Source: an uncultured Oscillibacter sp. (lineage in GTDB: Bacteria > Bacillota > Clostridia > Oscillospirales > Oscillospiraceae). Taken from it: 64,000 nucleotides of DNA. Positions 36,071 through 46,680 of the stretch are shown here, one piece after another. The notes beneath the pieces are model-generated. The model ran no database searches and was not told where the DNA came from. It saw only the letters and a program-made list of their open reading frames with translations. Both the position numbers and the translations under genes were made by a program. The first letter of the stretch is position 1, and each line of letters begins with the position of its first letter. The stretch is taken from the NCBI GenBank assembly GCA_947365245.1, contig CANAWG010000003.1, positions 62,001 through 126,000 of the forward strand, in the 5' to 3' direction.

Positions 36071-38119
36071 TTAGTTCAGGGTATCCGCCGCCTGGGCGAA
36101 GAGCTCCGCGATCCGCTCTGCGGCGGCGGGGCAGGTGGTGAGCTCCGGGTCTTCGGCCAGCAGCGCCTCCGCCGCCGTCTGGGCCTCTTTCAGAAGACTG
36201 GCGTCGCAGCCGATGTCGGCGATCCGCAGCCCCGGCAGTCCGTGCTGCCGCTGGCCGAAGAAGTCCCCGGGGCCCCGGAGCCGCAGGTCCTCCTCGGCGA
36301 TCTTGAACCCGTCGGAGGTCTTCGTCATGACTTTCAGCCGCTGCCGGGTCTCCTCGTTGCGGTTGTCGGAGACCAGCACGCAGTAGGACTGGTGGGGCCC
36401 CCGGCCCACCCGGCCCCGCAGCTGGTGGAGCTGGCTGAGGCCGAACCGCTCCGCGTTCTCGATAATCATCAGCGAGGCGTTGGGCACGTCCACCCCCACC
36501 TCGATGACGGTGGTGGACACCAGCACGTCGGACTCCCGGTTGGCGAAAGCGGCCATCACCGCCTCCTTCTCCTTGGGCTTCATCTTCCCGTGGACAAAGG
36601 CGATCCGCAGGTCCGGCAGGGCCTGGGTCTGGAGCATCTTGGCGTACTCCGTCACGGCCTTGCGCTCGTCGGGGGCCTCGTCGCTCTCCGCCACCATGGG
36701 GCAGACCACGTAGGCCTGCCGCCCCTGGGACACCTGCGCGCGGATGAAGTTGTACAGGCGGGGGTGGTAGCTGCCGGGGACGGCGTAGGTCTCCACCGCC
36801 CGCCGCCCCGGGGGAAGCTGGTCGATGACGGACACGTCCAAATCGCCGTACAGGATCAGGGCCAGGGTCCGGGGGATGGGGGTGGCGGACATGACCAGGG
36901 TGTGGGGATGCCGGCCCTTGGCGATGAGCGCCGCCCGCTGGCCCACGCCGAAGCGGTGCTGCTCGTCCGTCACCACCAGCCCCAGGTCCGCGTACTCCAG
37001 GTTGCCGGTGATGAGGGCGTGGGTGCCGATAGCGAAGTCGATCTCCCCTGCCGCCAGCCGGGCGGCGATGGCTTTTTTCTCCCTGGCCGGGGTGGAGCCG
37101 GTGAGCAGGGCGCACCGAAGCCCCAGGGGCTCCAGCAGGGGAGCCAGTCCCTTGTAGTGCTGCTGGGCCAGAATCTCCGTGGGGGCCATCAAGGCCGCCT
37201 GACGGCCGTTCTTCACGGCGTAGTATACACAGGCCGCCGCCACCATGGTCTTGCCGGAGCCCACGTCCCCCTGGCACAGCCGGTTCATGGGCGCGCCGGA
37301 GGCCATGTCCGCCAGGGCCTCGTCCACGCAGCGCCGCTGGGCGTCCGTCAGTGTAAAGGGAAGCGCCTTGTAGAACGGCCCCATGTCCACCGGGCCGCAG
37401 GGGGGGACGGACACCGTCACCCGCCGCTGCCGCAGCCGCTGGAGGCCGATGGCGAAGAGGAACAGCTCCTCAAAGGCCAGCCGCCGCCGGCTGAGGTCCA
37501 GCGCCTCCGGGGAGGCGGGGAAGTGGATGTTCTCAAAGGCGAAGCCGGCGTGGCACAGCTGGTGGTCCCGGCGGACGCTGTCCGGCAGAATGTCCGGCAG
37601 GATGTCGGCGCAGCTGTCCAGCCCCTGGCGGATGGACCGCCGCAGCACCAGCTGGCTGACCCCGGCGGTGAGGGGGTAGATGGGCACGATGCGCCCGGTG
37701 ACCTCCCGCCGCCCCTCCGGCTCCACCACCGGGGCGGTCATCTTCCGGTGGGCGCCCCGGCCCTCGGCCCTGCCGTAGAAGATATAGGTCTCCCCGGGGC
37801 GGAGGCTGTTTTTGAGCCACGTCTGGTTAAAAAAGGTGACGTCCAGGGCCCCGGTCTCGTCCACCGCCCGGAGCTTGATGAGCTCCATGCCCTTTCGGAT
37901 CCGGGTGACGGTGGGAACGGAGGCCGCCATGGCCGCGCAGCAGGCGGGGCCGTCCTCCGGAAGCTCCGCAATGGGCAGGAGGGCGGTGCGGTCCTCGTAC
38001 CGCCGGGGGAACCAGGAGATCAGGTCCCGCAGGGTGTGGACACCCAGCTTCCCCAGGGCCTTGGCCCGCTGCTCGCCGATGCCCTTGATATAGCGTACGT
38101 CCGTGGCGAGATCCGCCAT
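36071..38119 (-). CDS. recG: ATP-dependent DNA helicase RecG
   Basis: 682 residues from the ATG at 38119 (GGGGGGAATC upstream; the frame is open to 38164). N-terminal wedge/OB region (ADLATDVRYIKGIGEQRAKALGKLGVHTLRDLISWFPRRYEDRT), Walker A GDVGSGKTMVAA, DEQHRFGVGQR, SATPIPRTLALILYGDLDVS and helicase motif VGRGPHQSYCVLV. Remodels stalled replication forks and Holliday junctions. The rest of the C terminus is intact. Confidence 0.97.
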   Translation of the reverse strand: MADLATDVRYIKGIGEQRAKALGKLGVHTLRDLISWFPRRYEDRTALLPIAELPEDGPACCAAMAASVPTVTRIRKGMELIKLRAVDETGALDVTFFNQTWLKNSLRPGETYIFYGRAEGRGAHRKMTAPVVEPEGRREVTGRIVPIYPLTAGVSQLVLRRSIRQGLDSCADILPDILPDSVRRDHQLCHAGFAFENIHFPASPEALDLSRRRLAFEELFLFAIGLQRLRQRRVTVSVPPCGPVDMGPFYKALPFTLTDAQRRCVDEALADMASGAPMNRLCQGDVGSGKTMVAAACVYYAVKNGRQAALMAPTEILAQQHYKGLAPLLEPLGLRCALLTGSTPAREKKAIAARLAAGEIDFAIGTHALITGNLEYADLGLVVTDEQHRFGVGQRAALIAKGRHPHTLVMSATPIPRTLALILYGDLDVSVIDQLPPGRRAVETYAVPGSYHPRLYNFIRAQVSQGRQAYVVCPMVAESDEAPDERKAVTEYAKMLQTQALPDLRIAFVHGKMKPKEKEAVMAAFANRESDVLVSTTVIEVGVDVPNASLMIIENAERFGLSQLHQLRGRVGRGPHQSYCVLVSDNRNEETRQRLKVMTKTSDGFKIAEEDLRLRGPGDFFGQRQHGLPGLRIADIGCDASLLKEAQTAAEALLAEDPELTTCPAAAERIAELFAQAADTLN

Positions 38120-38153
38120 GATGATTCCCCCCTTTCCGAAAAGCTCTGCCTCC

Positions 38154-38181
38154 ATTATAATCAAATTTCCAAAACTTGCAA
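38154..38181 (-). promoter_or_regulatory. Promoter of recG
   Basis: Minus strand TTGCAA (38176-38181), 16-base spacer, TATAAT (38154-38159). Confidence 0.75.
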
Positions 38182-38189
38182 ACAGCTTT

Positions 38190-38216
38190 GTAACGAAATG
38201 CCAGATTCCCCGTCCT
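38190..38216 (+). promoter_or_regulatory. Candidate ECF-type (autoregulated) promoter of the sigma factor gene
   Basis: GTAAC (38190-38194), 16-base spacer, CGTCCT (38211-38216): the AAC...CGTC pattern of many ECF promoters, 22 bases before the ATG. Autoregulation is inferred from pattern and position only. Confidence 0.42.
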
Positions 38217-38237
38217 ATTTTCGAAGGAGGTGAGAGG

Positions 38238-38711
38238 ATGCCCGATTTTGAGGAGGTCTACCGGCTGTATTTCGCCGATGTGTACAAGTACATCCTGGCC
38301 CTGAGCCGGGACACCGCCGCGGCGGAGGAGATTACCCAGGAGACCTTCTTCCGGGCCCTCTCCACCATCGGCACTTTCCGGGGGGACTGCCAGCTGCGGG
38401 TGTGGCTCTGCCAGATCGCCCGGAATCTGTACACGGACCTCTGCCGGGAGCGGCGGCGGTTCCGGGACAGTCCGGCGGAGGCGGGGGATGACGGCATCGA
38501 GGAGGGGTTTGCAGACCGTGACGCCGCCCGGCGGCTCCACGTTTTGATCCATGCCCTGCCGGAGCCCTACAAGGAGGTGTTCTCCCTGCGGACTTTCGGG
38601 GAACTGCCTTTCGCGGACATCGGAGCGCTTTTTGGAAAGAGCGAGAGCTGGGCCCGGGTGACCTACTTCCGGGCTCGTGGAAAACTAAAGGAGGGATTAG
38701 ATGAACTGTAA
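38238..38711 (+). CDS. RNA polymerase ECF sigma factor
   Basis: 157 residues from the ATG at 38238 (AAGGAGGTG upstream). Sigma region 2 (FEEVYRLYFADVYKYILALSRDTAAAEEITQETFFRAL...FRGDCQLRVWLCQIARNLYTDLCR) and region 4 (LHALPEPYKEVFSLRTFGELPFADIGALFGKSESWARVTYFRARGKLKE). Its last codons overlap the start of the anti-sigma gene by 11 bases, so the pair is made in fixed ratio. Confidence 0.94.
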   Translation: MPDFEEVYRLYFADVYKYILALSRDTAAAEEITQETFFRALSTIGTFRGDCQLRVWLCQIARNLYTDLCRERRRFRDSPAEAGDDGIEEGFADRDAARRLHVLIHALPEPYKEVFSLRTFGELPFADIGALFGKSESWARVTYFRARGKLKEGLDEL

Positions 38712-39420
38712 GATCATTCAAGATCTGCTGCCGCTGTACCACGACGGCGTGTGCTCGGAGGAGAGCCGTGGATTGGTAGAGGAGCACCTGGCTGGCTGTG
38801 AGATCTGCCGGCAGGTGCTGGCAGACATGGACGCGCCGCTGCCATCAGCGGAGGGGAAAAAGACGGAAGAGGACGTGTCGGCGGTGCAAAGAATCGCCGG
38901 GGAGTGGAGGCGGGGCAAATGGAAGTCATGGCGAAAAGGGGCCGCCGCGGCCGCGCTGGCCTGCGCTTTGCTGGCGGGGCTGCTGGTTTTAGCGACACAG
39001 TGGATGATCCTTGACGTGGACCCGGCGAAGATTCAGGTGACGGACCTCCGCCAGCTTTCCGATGGACGGCTCATATTCAACATTTATATTGACGATAACA
39101 GGAGTGCCCACTCGATCCTCTGGGAGTTTGGAGAGGATGGGGACCTCTGGTATGTGGTCAGGAGGACGCTGCTTCCGGAGTCGCTGAGAGATTCGGGCGA
39201 TCTGGCGCACGATGTGAGCCTGAGTTTCCCCATAGTAAATGAATACGCCAGAGACAGCGGCGTAGATGCGGAGATTGTCCGTATCTGGTTCGGCAAGGGA
39301 GAGGACCGCGTCCTCCTCTGGAAGGAGGGCATGGAAGTCCCCGCCGCCAGCCCGGAGGACGAGGCCCGCTACGGCTTTGACCAGGAGAGCGCCGAATACT
39401 GGTCCACCCGCCGGAGCTGA
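38701..39420 (+). CDS. Zinc-finger anti-sigma factor, membrane bound
   Basis: 239 residues. N-terminal ZAS-type motif: CKIIQDLLPLYHDGVCSEESRGLVEEHLAGCEICRQ (His-x3-Cys and His-x3-Cys-x2-Cys). One membrane helix at about residues 80-98 (ACALLAGLLVLATQWMIL) and an extracytoplasmic domain of about 140 residues with no family I recognise. Holds the ECF sigma factor at the membrane until an envelope signal arrives. Confidence 0.88.
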   Translation: MNCKIIQDLLPLYHDGVCSEESRGLVEEHLAGCEICRQVLADMDAPLPSAEGKKTEEDVSAVQRIAGEWRRGKWKSWRKGAAAAALACALLAGLLVLATQWMILDVDPAKIQVTDLRQLSDGRLIFNIYIDDNRSAHSILWEFGEDGDLWYVVRRTLLPESLRDSGDLAHDVSLSFPIVNEYARDSGVDAEIVRIWFGKGEDRVLLWKEGMEVPAASPEDEARYGFDQESAEYWSTRRS

Positions 39421-39558
39421 CAGGGAAAAGGTTTGAACGCTCCACCACACCCGCAGCCGTCCCCGCAGGAGGGGGTGTGTGCGGGGGGCCGGGGCCCCCT
39501 GCACGATTCAAATCAACCCGCCCGCAGGCGGACCGCTTTTGCCGTTGGCAAAAGCGGG

Positions 39559-39603
39559 ATACATAAAAGACCCCCGGGCTTGGCCCGGGGGTCTTTTATG
39601 TAT
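39559..39603. terminator. Bidirectional terminator
   Basis: Perfect 21-bp stem (39559-39579 / 39583-39603) with GACCCCCGGGC at the top and AAAA/TTTT at the base, between the convergent anti-sigma and ferredoxin genes. Confidence 0.9.
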
Positions 39604-39612
39604 CATCCCTGA

Positions 39613-39786
39613 TTATTCCGCGGGGACGATGGCGCCGTTGGGGCAGGTGTCGCTGCAAGAACCGCAGTCCAGGCAGGCACCGGCGTCGATGACGTAAGCG
39701 TCATCGCCCTGGCTGATGGCGCCGGCGGGGCAGGCATCCGCGCAGGAACCGCAGCTGACGCAGGCAGAAGTAATCTTGTAGGCCAT
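39613..39786 (-). CDS. 2[4Fe-4S] ferredoxin, clostridial type
   Basis: 57 residues from the ATG at 39786 (GGAGGTG upstream). Two CxxCxxCxxxCP motifs: CVSCGSCADACPAGAI and CLDCGSCSDTCPNGAI. Low-potential electron carrier, a natural partner of Rnf and of pyruvate:ferredoxin oxidoreductase. Confidence 0.96.
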   Translation of the reverse strand: MAYKITSACVSCGSCADACPAGAISQGDDAYVIDAGACLDCGSCSDTCPNGAIVPAE

Positions 39787-39816
39787 GGGAAGCACCTCCA
39801 TTTGAATTGTATCCCC

Positions 39817-39844
39817 ATTGTAGCATAGAATTTAGAAAAAGCAA
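39817..39844 (-). promoter_or_regulatory. Promoter of the ferredoxin gene
   Basis: Minus strand TTGCTT (39839-39844), 16-base spacer, TACAAT (39817-39822). Confidence 0.75.
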
Positions 39845-39852
39845 GAGGAATG

Positions 39853-40019
39853 TTAGGCCATGTTTGAAAAATGTCAAAACGCCCAAACGGCGGATCTTTT
39901 TCCGCCGCTCTGCGTTGATTTGTCTTGCCATACACAAAGTATGGCTGCGTCAAATCGCCTTGATTGGCGAAAAAATCTCTCGCCGTTGGGCATTCCGCCA
40001 TTTATCAAACAAGGCCTAA
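39853..40019. repeat. Fold-back element, copy C
   Basis: 167-bp imperfect palindrome between the ferredoxin and ctsR promoters. Arms TTAGGCCATGTTTGA and TCAAACAAGGCCTAA. The core has CGGATCTTTTTCCGCC, CTGCGTTGATTTGTCTTGCC, GTATGGCTGCGTCAAATC and TTGGCGAAAAAATCTCTCG. The core matches copies A and B closely, but the arms belong to a different sub-type, shared with remnant D. Confidence 0.8.
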
Positions 40020-40084
40020 AACCCTAACGGAAAATTTTGAGAAAAACAGGCGGATATGACCCGTTCACAGTTTGTTTTCAAAAA

Positions 40085-40101
40085 GGTCAAAGAAAGTCAA
40101 A
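40085..40101 (+). promoter_or_regulatory. CtsR box 1
   Basis: GGTCAAA-GAA-AGTCAAA, a close match to the CtsR consensus of two GGTCAAA heptads spaced by three. Just upstream of the ctsR -35. Confidence 0.9.
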
Positions 40102-40110
40102 AATAACCTC

Positions 40111-40138
40111 TTGACATTTGCCGGCGGCGTGGTATACT
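40111..40138 (+). promoter_or_regulatory. Promoter of ctsR-mcsA-clpC
   Basis: TTGACA (40111-40116), 16-base spacer, TATACT (40133-40138). Confidence 0.88.
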
Positions 40139-40151
40139 GGCGTCAGACAAA

Positions 40152-40168
40152 GGTTAAAGAAAGTCAAA
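40152..40168 (+). promoter_or_regulatory. CtsR box 2
   Basis: GGTTAAA-GAA-AGTCAAA followed directly by another GTCAAA, just downstream of the start of transcription. With box 1 it brackets the promoter. Confidence 0.88.
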
Positions 40169-40203
40169 GTCAAATCGAACTTTACGGAAAGAGATGGTGT
40201 CAC

Positions 40204-40656
40204 ATGGGAATTACCGATTTGATCGCCGGCTTCCTCCAGGACAGTCTGGACGAGGCGGAGAACGGCGTGCTGGAGATCCAGCGCAGCGACCTGGCCCAGC
40301 GGTTCAACTGTGTGCCCAGCCAGATCAACTACGTCATGAGCACCCGCTTCTCCCCGGAGCGGGGCTACATCGTGGAGAGCCGCCGGGGCGGCAACGGGTA
40401 CATCCGCATCACCCGGGTGCGGGTGGACCGGGAGACGCTTTTGATGCACGTCATCAACTCCCTGGGGGAGGCGGTGGACCTGCCTTCGGCCCGGGCGATT
40501 CTGGGCAATCTCCTCCAGTCCGGGGCGGTGGAGGAGGACCTCTGCCGGGCCCTGGCGGCGGCGGTGGGGGACAAGGCCCTCTCCGCGGTGCCCCGGGAGC
40601 TGCGGGACCAGGTCCGCGCGTCCATCATGAAGCAGGTGCTGATCTTACAGGTGTAG
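40204..40656 (+). CDS. ctsR: Class III stress gene repressor CtsR
   Basis: 150 residues from the ATG at 40204. N-terminal winged helix with AENGVLEIQRSDLAQRFNCVPSQINYVMSTRFSPERGYIVESRRGGNGYIRI, including the glycine-rich wing RRGGNG that senses heat in this family, and a C-terminal dimerisation domain. Represses its own operon through the two boxes upstream. Confidence 0.96.
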   Translation: MGITDLIAGFLQDSLDEAENGVLEIQRSDLAQRFNCVPSQINYVMSTRFSPERGYIVESRRGGNGYIRITRVRVDRETLLMHVINSLGEAVDLPSARAILGNLLQSGAVEEDLCRALAAAVGDKALSAVPRELRDQVRASIMKQVLILQV

Positions 40657-40719
40657 CACCCTGTGGAATCCTTTCAACCATATCAAAAATATATTAGAAA
40701 TAGCAGGAGGTATTTGATT

Positions 40720-41217
40720 ATGAAATGCGAGAATTGCGGTAAGAATGAAGTTACCTTTGTCTATCAGAGCAATGTCAACGGCCGCGTGGAGGAGAAGCAC
40801 CTGTGCGCTGAGTGCGCCGAGAAGCTGGGCTACACCCAGCGCCTGGCGGCCCAGCGCCAGAGGATGATGCAGGGCTTTGGCAGCTTCTTTGACGGCGGCT
40901 TCCTGGAGGACTTCTTCTCCCCCATGCCAAGTCTCCTGAACCGGCGGGGCTGGCTGCTGGAGGACCCCTTTGACGACTTCTTCGCCGATATGCCGGCCCT
41001 GGGTCCGGCGAAGCAGGAGCCGGCCAAGGAGGAAAAGCAGGAGGGCCTGGTGGATCACGAGGAGCAGAGCCGCTTTGCCCGGATGCGGCAGATGAACGCG
41101 CTGCGGATGGAGATGAAAAAGGCTGTCCACCAGGAGAACTTTGAGCGGGCCGCGGAGCTGCGGGATCAAATCCGCGCCCTGGAGGCTGAGCACAAGGAGA
41201 GCAGGGAGGCCCAGTGA
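40720..41217 (+). CDS. mcsA: McsA-like zinc-finger/UVR protein
   Basis: 165 residues. Zinc-finger pairs CENCG...HLCAECAEKLGY at the N terminus (one CxxC is split from the other by about 26 residues), a phenylalanine/glycine-rich middle (FGSFFDGGFLEDFFSP) and a C-terminal UVR motif (MEMKKAVHQENFERAAELRDQIRALEAEHK). In Bacillus McsA activates the arginine kinase McsB, but no mcsB lies between this gene and clpC. It may act here as a direct ClpC adaptor. Confidence 0.88.
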   Translation: MKCENCGKNEVTFVYQSNVNGRVEEKHLCAECAEKLGYTQRLAAQRQRMMQGFGSFFDGGFLEDFFSPMPSLLNRRGWLLEDPFDDFFADMPALGPAKQEPAKEEKQEGLVDHEEQSRFARMRQMNALRMEMKKAVHQENFERAAELRDQIRALEAEHKESREAQ

Positions 41218-41253
41218 GGCCCTGTGCTTTCGAGGAAAGGAAGATGAACGAGT

Positions 41254-43710
<2,457 letters not shown>

Positions 43711-43715
43711 CCGGA

Positions 43716-43746
43716 CAGGCCGGAGGCAAAGCCTCCGGCCTGTTTT
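43716..43746 (+). terminator. Terminator of clpC
   Basis: 12-bp stem (43716-43727 / 43731-43742, CAGGCCGGAGGC) with an AAA loop, followed by TTTT. Confidence 0.88.
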
Positions 43747-43763
43747 CCGCTCATAGAGAGTGC

Positions 43764-43792
43764 TTGATTTGTTCATACTTTTCCTGTATGAT
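43764..43792 (+). promoter_or_regulatory. Promoter of the 626-residue membrane protein
   Basis: TTGATT (43764-43769), 17-base spacer, TATGAT (43787-43792). Confidence 0.65.
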
Positions 43793-43809
43793 AGAACCAA
43801 CTGGAAAAA

Positions 43810-43845
43810 TTAGGCCTTGTGTTGACATTTATCAAACATGGCTTA
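43810..43845. repeat. Collapsed fold-back element, copy D
   Basis: 36 bp: TTAGGCCTTGTGTTGACA joined to TTTATCAAACATGGCTTA. The two halves correspond to the outer arms of copy C (TTAGGCC..., ...TTTATCAAACAAGGCCTAA) with the whole core missing. It lies in the leader of the following gene. Confidence 0.6.
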
Positions 43846-43863
43846 GAGAAAAGAGGACCGGCT

Positions 43864-45744
43864 ATGCCATTTTCATTCAACTTCGATCCCAGCGCCTTTG
43901 GCGGCGGCGTCAACCCCGGGGGCGCCCAGGGGGGCTTCACCCCGCCCGCCCGCAAACCCCGCAAGCCCCGCAAGGCCATCGGCAACGCCTTTACCCGCAC
44001 GCTTTTAAACCTGGCGGTGACGCTGGTGTTCGGCGCGGTGTACTTCTACCTGGAGCTGCCCGCGCTGAACTTCCATGCCGAGGAGTTCTACGTCTTCGCC
44101 TTTTTGCTGTGCGCGGTGTACTGCGTGTGCGCCGTGTTCACCTCCGGCTTCCAGGGGGAGGGGGTCAAGGGATACCTCGGCTTTGTGAAAAAGCAGTGCA
44201 CGGTACCGTTCCTGGCCTTTATCGCCCTCATCGCGGCCATTGCCGTCGGCGCCCTCACCAGCTGGGTGGTGCTGCGGGCGGGGGCGTACAGCCGGCTGCT
44301 GCCCCTGGACACCGGCGACTTCACCGCAGAGGTGGAGGAGATCAGCTACGACCAGATTCCCATGCTGGACGCGGACTCTGCCTCCCGCCTGGGGGCCCGG
44401 AAGCTGGGCGAGCTGGCGGACATGGTGTCCCAGTTCGAGATCCTGCCCACCTACACCCAGATCAACTACCAGGGCCGCCCGGTGCGGGTGACGTCCCTGC
44501 GCTACGGGGACCTGATCAAGTGGTTCACCAACCGCTCCGGCGGTCTGCCCGCCTACCTGATTATCGACATGGTGAGCCAGGAGGCGGAGGTGGTCCGATT
44601 GGACGAGGGCATGAAGTACACCACCGCCGAGCACTTCGGCCGCAACCTTTACCGCCACCTGCGGTTCCACTATCCCACCATGATGTTCGACGAGCCGGTC
44701 TTTGAGATCGACGAAGAGGGCACCCCCTACTGGGTCTGCTCCCGGATCGTGAAGACCATCGGCCTCTTCGGCGGCACGGACGTGAAGGGCGCGGTGCTGG
44801 TGAACGCCGTCACCGGGGAGAGCGCCTACTACGAGGAGGTCCCCAGCTGGGTGGACCGGGTCTACTCCTACGACATCATCATGCAGCAGTATGATTTCTA
44901 CGGCATGTACCACAACGGCTTTTTGAACTCCATCTTCGGCCAGCGGGACGTGACGGTGACCACCGAGGGCTGGAACTATATCGCCATCGGCGACGACGTG
45001 TACATGTACACCGGCGTCACCTCCGTCACCTCCGACCAGTCCAACATCGGCTTCATCCTCACCAACCAGCGCACCAAGGAGACCAAGTTCTACCCCTGCG
45101 CCGGCGCCACGGAGTACTCCGCCATGGCCTCCGCCCAGAGTCAGGTCCAGCAGATGCGCTACGAGGCCACGTTCCCCCTGCTCTTAAACATCGCCGACCA
45201 GCCCACCTACTTCATGGCGCTGAAAGGCGAGGACGGTCTGGTGAAGATGTTCGCCATGGTCAACGTCCAGCAGTACGACATCGTGTCCACCGGCAGCACG
45301 GTCGCCGAGTGCGAGATCAACTACCGCCAGACCCTGGCCCACCGGGGACTGATCGACCAGGGGGACGCGGACATCGACGCGCCCCATGAGACCGACGCCC
45401 TGACAGAGACGGCGGCGGGCTTCATCGCGGACATCCGCTCCGCCGTGATGAACGGCACCACCCAGTATTTCATCCGGCTGGAGGATGGGGATGCCTACGA
45501 CTACTTCCAGCTCAGCGCCGTTGACGCGCCCCTGGCGGTGCTGCTGAACGCGGGGGACTATGTGGAGATCTCCTACTACCCCGCCGCCGGCGGCGTGGCC
45601 CAGCCGGCCTTTGACGTGAAGCTGCCCCGGGGGACGCGCTCCGAGCCGCCCGCCGCGCCCCCGGTGGAGACCTACACCCAGGACACGTCCCCGGAGACCG
45701 CCCCGGCGGCGGCGGACCAGGCCGAAGCGCCCCAGGCGTCCTGA
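43864..45744 (+). CDS. Large membrane protein with PepSY-like extracytoplasmic region, function unknown
   Basis: 626 residues from the ATG at 43864 (AGAGGA upstream). The glycine/proline and basic N terminus (PPARKPRKPRKAIG) is followed by three membrane helices (about residues 45-63, 74-93 and 110-135), then about 450 residues outside with VNAVTGESAYYEEVPSWVDRVYS, YIAIGDDVYMYTGVTSVTSDQSNIGFILTNQRTKETKFY and FMALKGEDGLVKMFAMVNVQQYDIV. The tail is proline/alanine-rich. I do not recognise a named family beyond PepSY-like turns. Single gene with its own promoter. Confidence 0.7.
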   Translation: MPFSFNFDPSAFGGGVNPGGAQGGFTPPARKPRKPRKAIGNAFTRTLLNLAVTLVFGAVYFYLELPALNFHAEEFYVFAFLLCAVYCVCAVFTSGFQGEGVKGYLGFVKKQCTVPFLAFIALIAAIAVGALTSWVVLRAGAYSRLLPLDTGDFTAEVEEISYDQIPMLDADSASRLGARKLGELADMVSQFEILPTYTQINYQGRPVRVTSLRYGDLIKWFTNRSGGLPAYLIIDMVSQEAEVVRLDEGMKYTTAEHFGRNLYRHLRFHYPTMMFDEPVFEIDEEGTPYWVCSRIVKTIGLFGGTDVKGAVLVNAVTGESAYYEEVPSWVDRVYSYDIIMQQYDFYGMYHNGFLNSIFGQRDVTVTTEGWNYIAIGDDVYMYTGVTSVTSDQSNIGFILTNQRTKETKFYPCAGATEYSAMASAQSQVQQMRYEATFPLLLNIADQPTYFMALKGEDGLVKMFAMVNVQQYDIVSTGSTVAECEINYRQTLAHRGLIDQGDADIDAPHETDALTETAAGFIADIRSAVMNGTTQYFIRLEDGDAYDYFQLSAVDAPLAVLLNAGDYVEISYYPAAGGVAQPAFDVKLPRGTRSEPPAAPPVETYTQDTSPETAPAAADQAEAPQAS

Positions 45745-45790
45745 GCGGGCGGCGGCATCGGAACTCCATCTTGAAGCGGGAGGCGCTGTT

Positions 45791-46204
45791 ATGTGGTTCA
45801 TTCTGGCGCTCTTGTCGGCGGTCTTCGCCGCCCTGACCTCCATTTTGGCGAAAGTGGGCATCGAGGGGGTGCCCTCCAACCTGGCCACCGCCATCCGCAC
45901 CGCCGTGGTGCTGGTGATGGCCTGGGGCATGGTGTTTCTCACCAACACCCAGGGCGGGCTGGGGGACATCAGCCGGAAGAGCTGGCTGTTTCTGATCCTC
46001 TCGGGCCTTGCCACCGGGGCCTCCTGGCTGTGCTACTACCGGGCCCTCCAGATCGGGGAGGCCTCCAAGGTGGTGCCCGTGGATAAGCTCAGCGTGGTCA
46101 TCACGCTGGCGCTGGCCTTTGTGTTCCTCCATGAAAAGGTCACCGCCAAATCTCTGGCGGGCTGTATCCTCATCGGCGCGGGGACGCTGCTGATGGTCCT
46201 GTGA
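45791..46204 (+). CDS. EamA-family half-size membrane transporter
   Basis: 137 residues, about five membrane helices, one EamA repeat instead of the usual two. It begins MWFILALLSAVFAALTSILAKVGIEGVPSNLATAIRT and ends with the EamA-type SVVITLALAFVFLHEKVTAKSLAGCILIGAGTLLMVL. Half-size members probably dimerise. Substrate unknown. GGGAGG upstream. Confidence 0.85.
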   Translation: MWFILALLSAVFAALTSILAKVGIEGVPSNLATAIRTAVVLVMAWGMVFLTNTQGGLGDISRKSWLFLILSGLATGASWLCYYRALQIGEASKVVPVDKLSVVITLALAFVFLHEKVTAKSLAGCILIGAGTLLMVL

Positions 46205-46223
46205 GCGCAGTGCACACAATATG

Positions 46224-46266
46224 AAAAGGCGGAGACCGCCCCGGAAGGGAGGTCTCCGCCTTTTTT
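46224..46266. terminator. Bidirectional terminator
   Basis: Stem AAAAGGCGGAGACC / GGTCTCCGCCTTTT (46224-46237 / 46251-46264) with a 13-base loop and a T-run, between convergent genes. Confidence 0.85.
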
Positions 46267-46278
46267 CGTTTGCCTCTC

Positions 46279-46668
46279 TCAGAGCGACTCCGGCCCAAAG
46301 CTGTGGGGCAGCAGCTGCGGCAGGGTAAAGGTCCGCTCCTCTCCCGCGCCGTTGAGGCAGACGACCTCCAGCTCCGGGGCAAACTCCCGCATCACCTGGC
46401 GGCAGATGCCGCAGGGGGTGCAGAAGTCCTCCCCCCGGCCGGCGATGACGATGCGGCGGAAATCCGTGTGACCCTCCGCCACGGCGTGGGAGATGGCGTT
46501 GCGCTCGGCGCAGATGCCGGCGGGGTAGGCGGCGTTCTCCACGTTGCAGCCGGTGTAAACCGTTCCGTCCTCACACTCCAGCGCCGCCCCCACGGGGAAG
46601 TGGGAGTAGGGGCAGTAGGCCCTGTCCAGCATGGCGGTGGCGGCGGCTTTCAGTTCCTCTCTTGTCAT
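46279..46668 (-). CDS. cdd: Cytidine deaminase
   Basis: 129 residues, tetrameric type. PVGAALECEDGTVYTGCNVENAAYPAGICAERNAI with the catalytic CAE motif, and PCGICRQVMREF with the two further zinc cysteines. Pyrimidine salvage: cytidine and deoxycytidine to uridine forms. 12 bases after the preceding small gene on the same strand. Confidence 0.96.
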   Translation of the reverse strand: MTREELKAAATAMLDRAYCPYSHFPVGAALECEDGTVYTGCNVENAAYPAGICAERNAISHAVAEGHTDFRRIVIAGRGEDFCTPCGICRQVMREFAPELEVVCLNGAGEERTFTLPQLLPHSFGPESL

Positions 46669-46680
46669 GGCAATTCCTCC

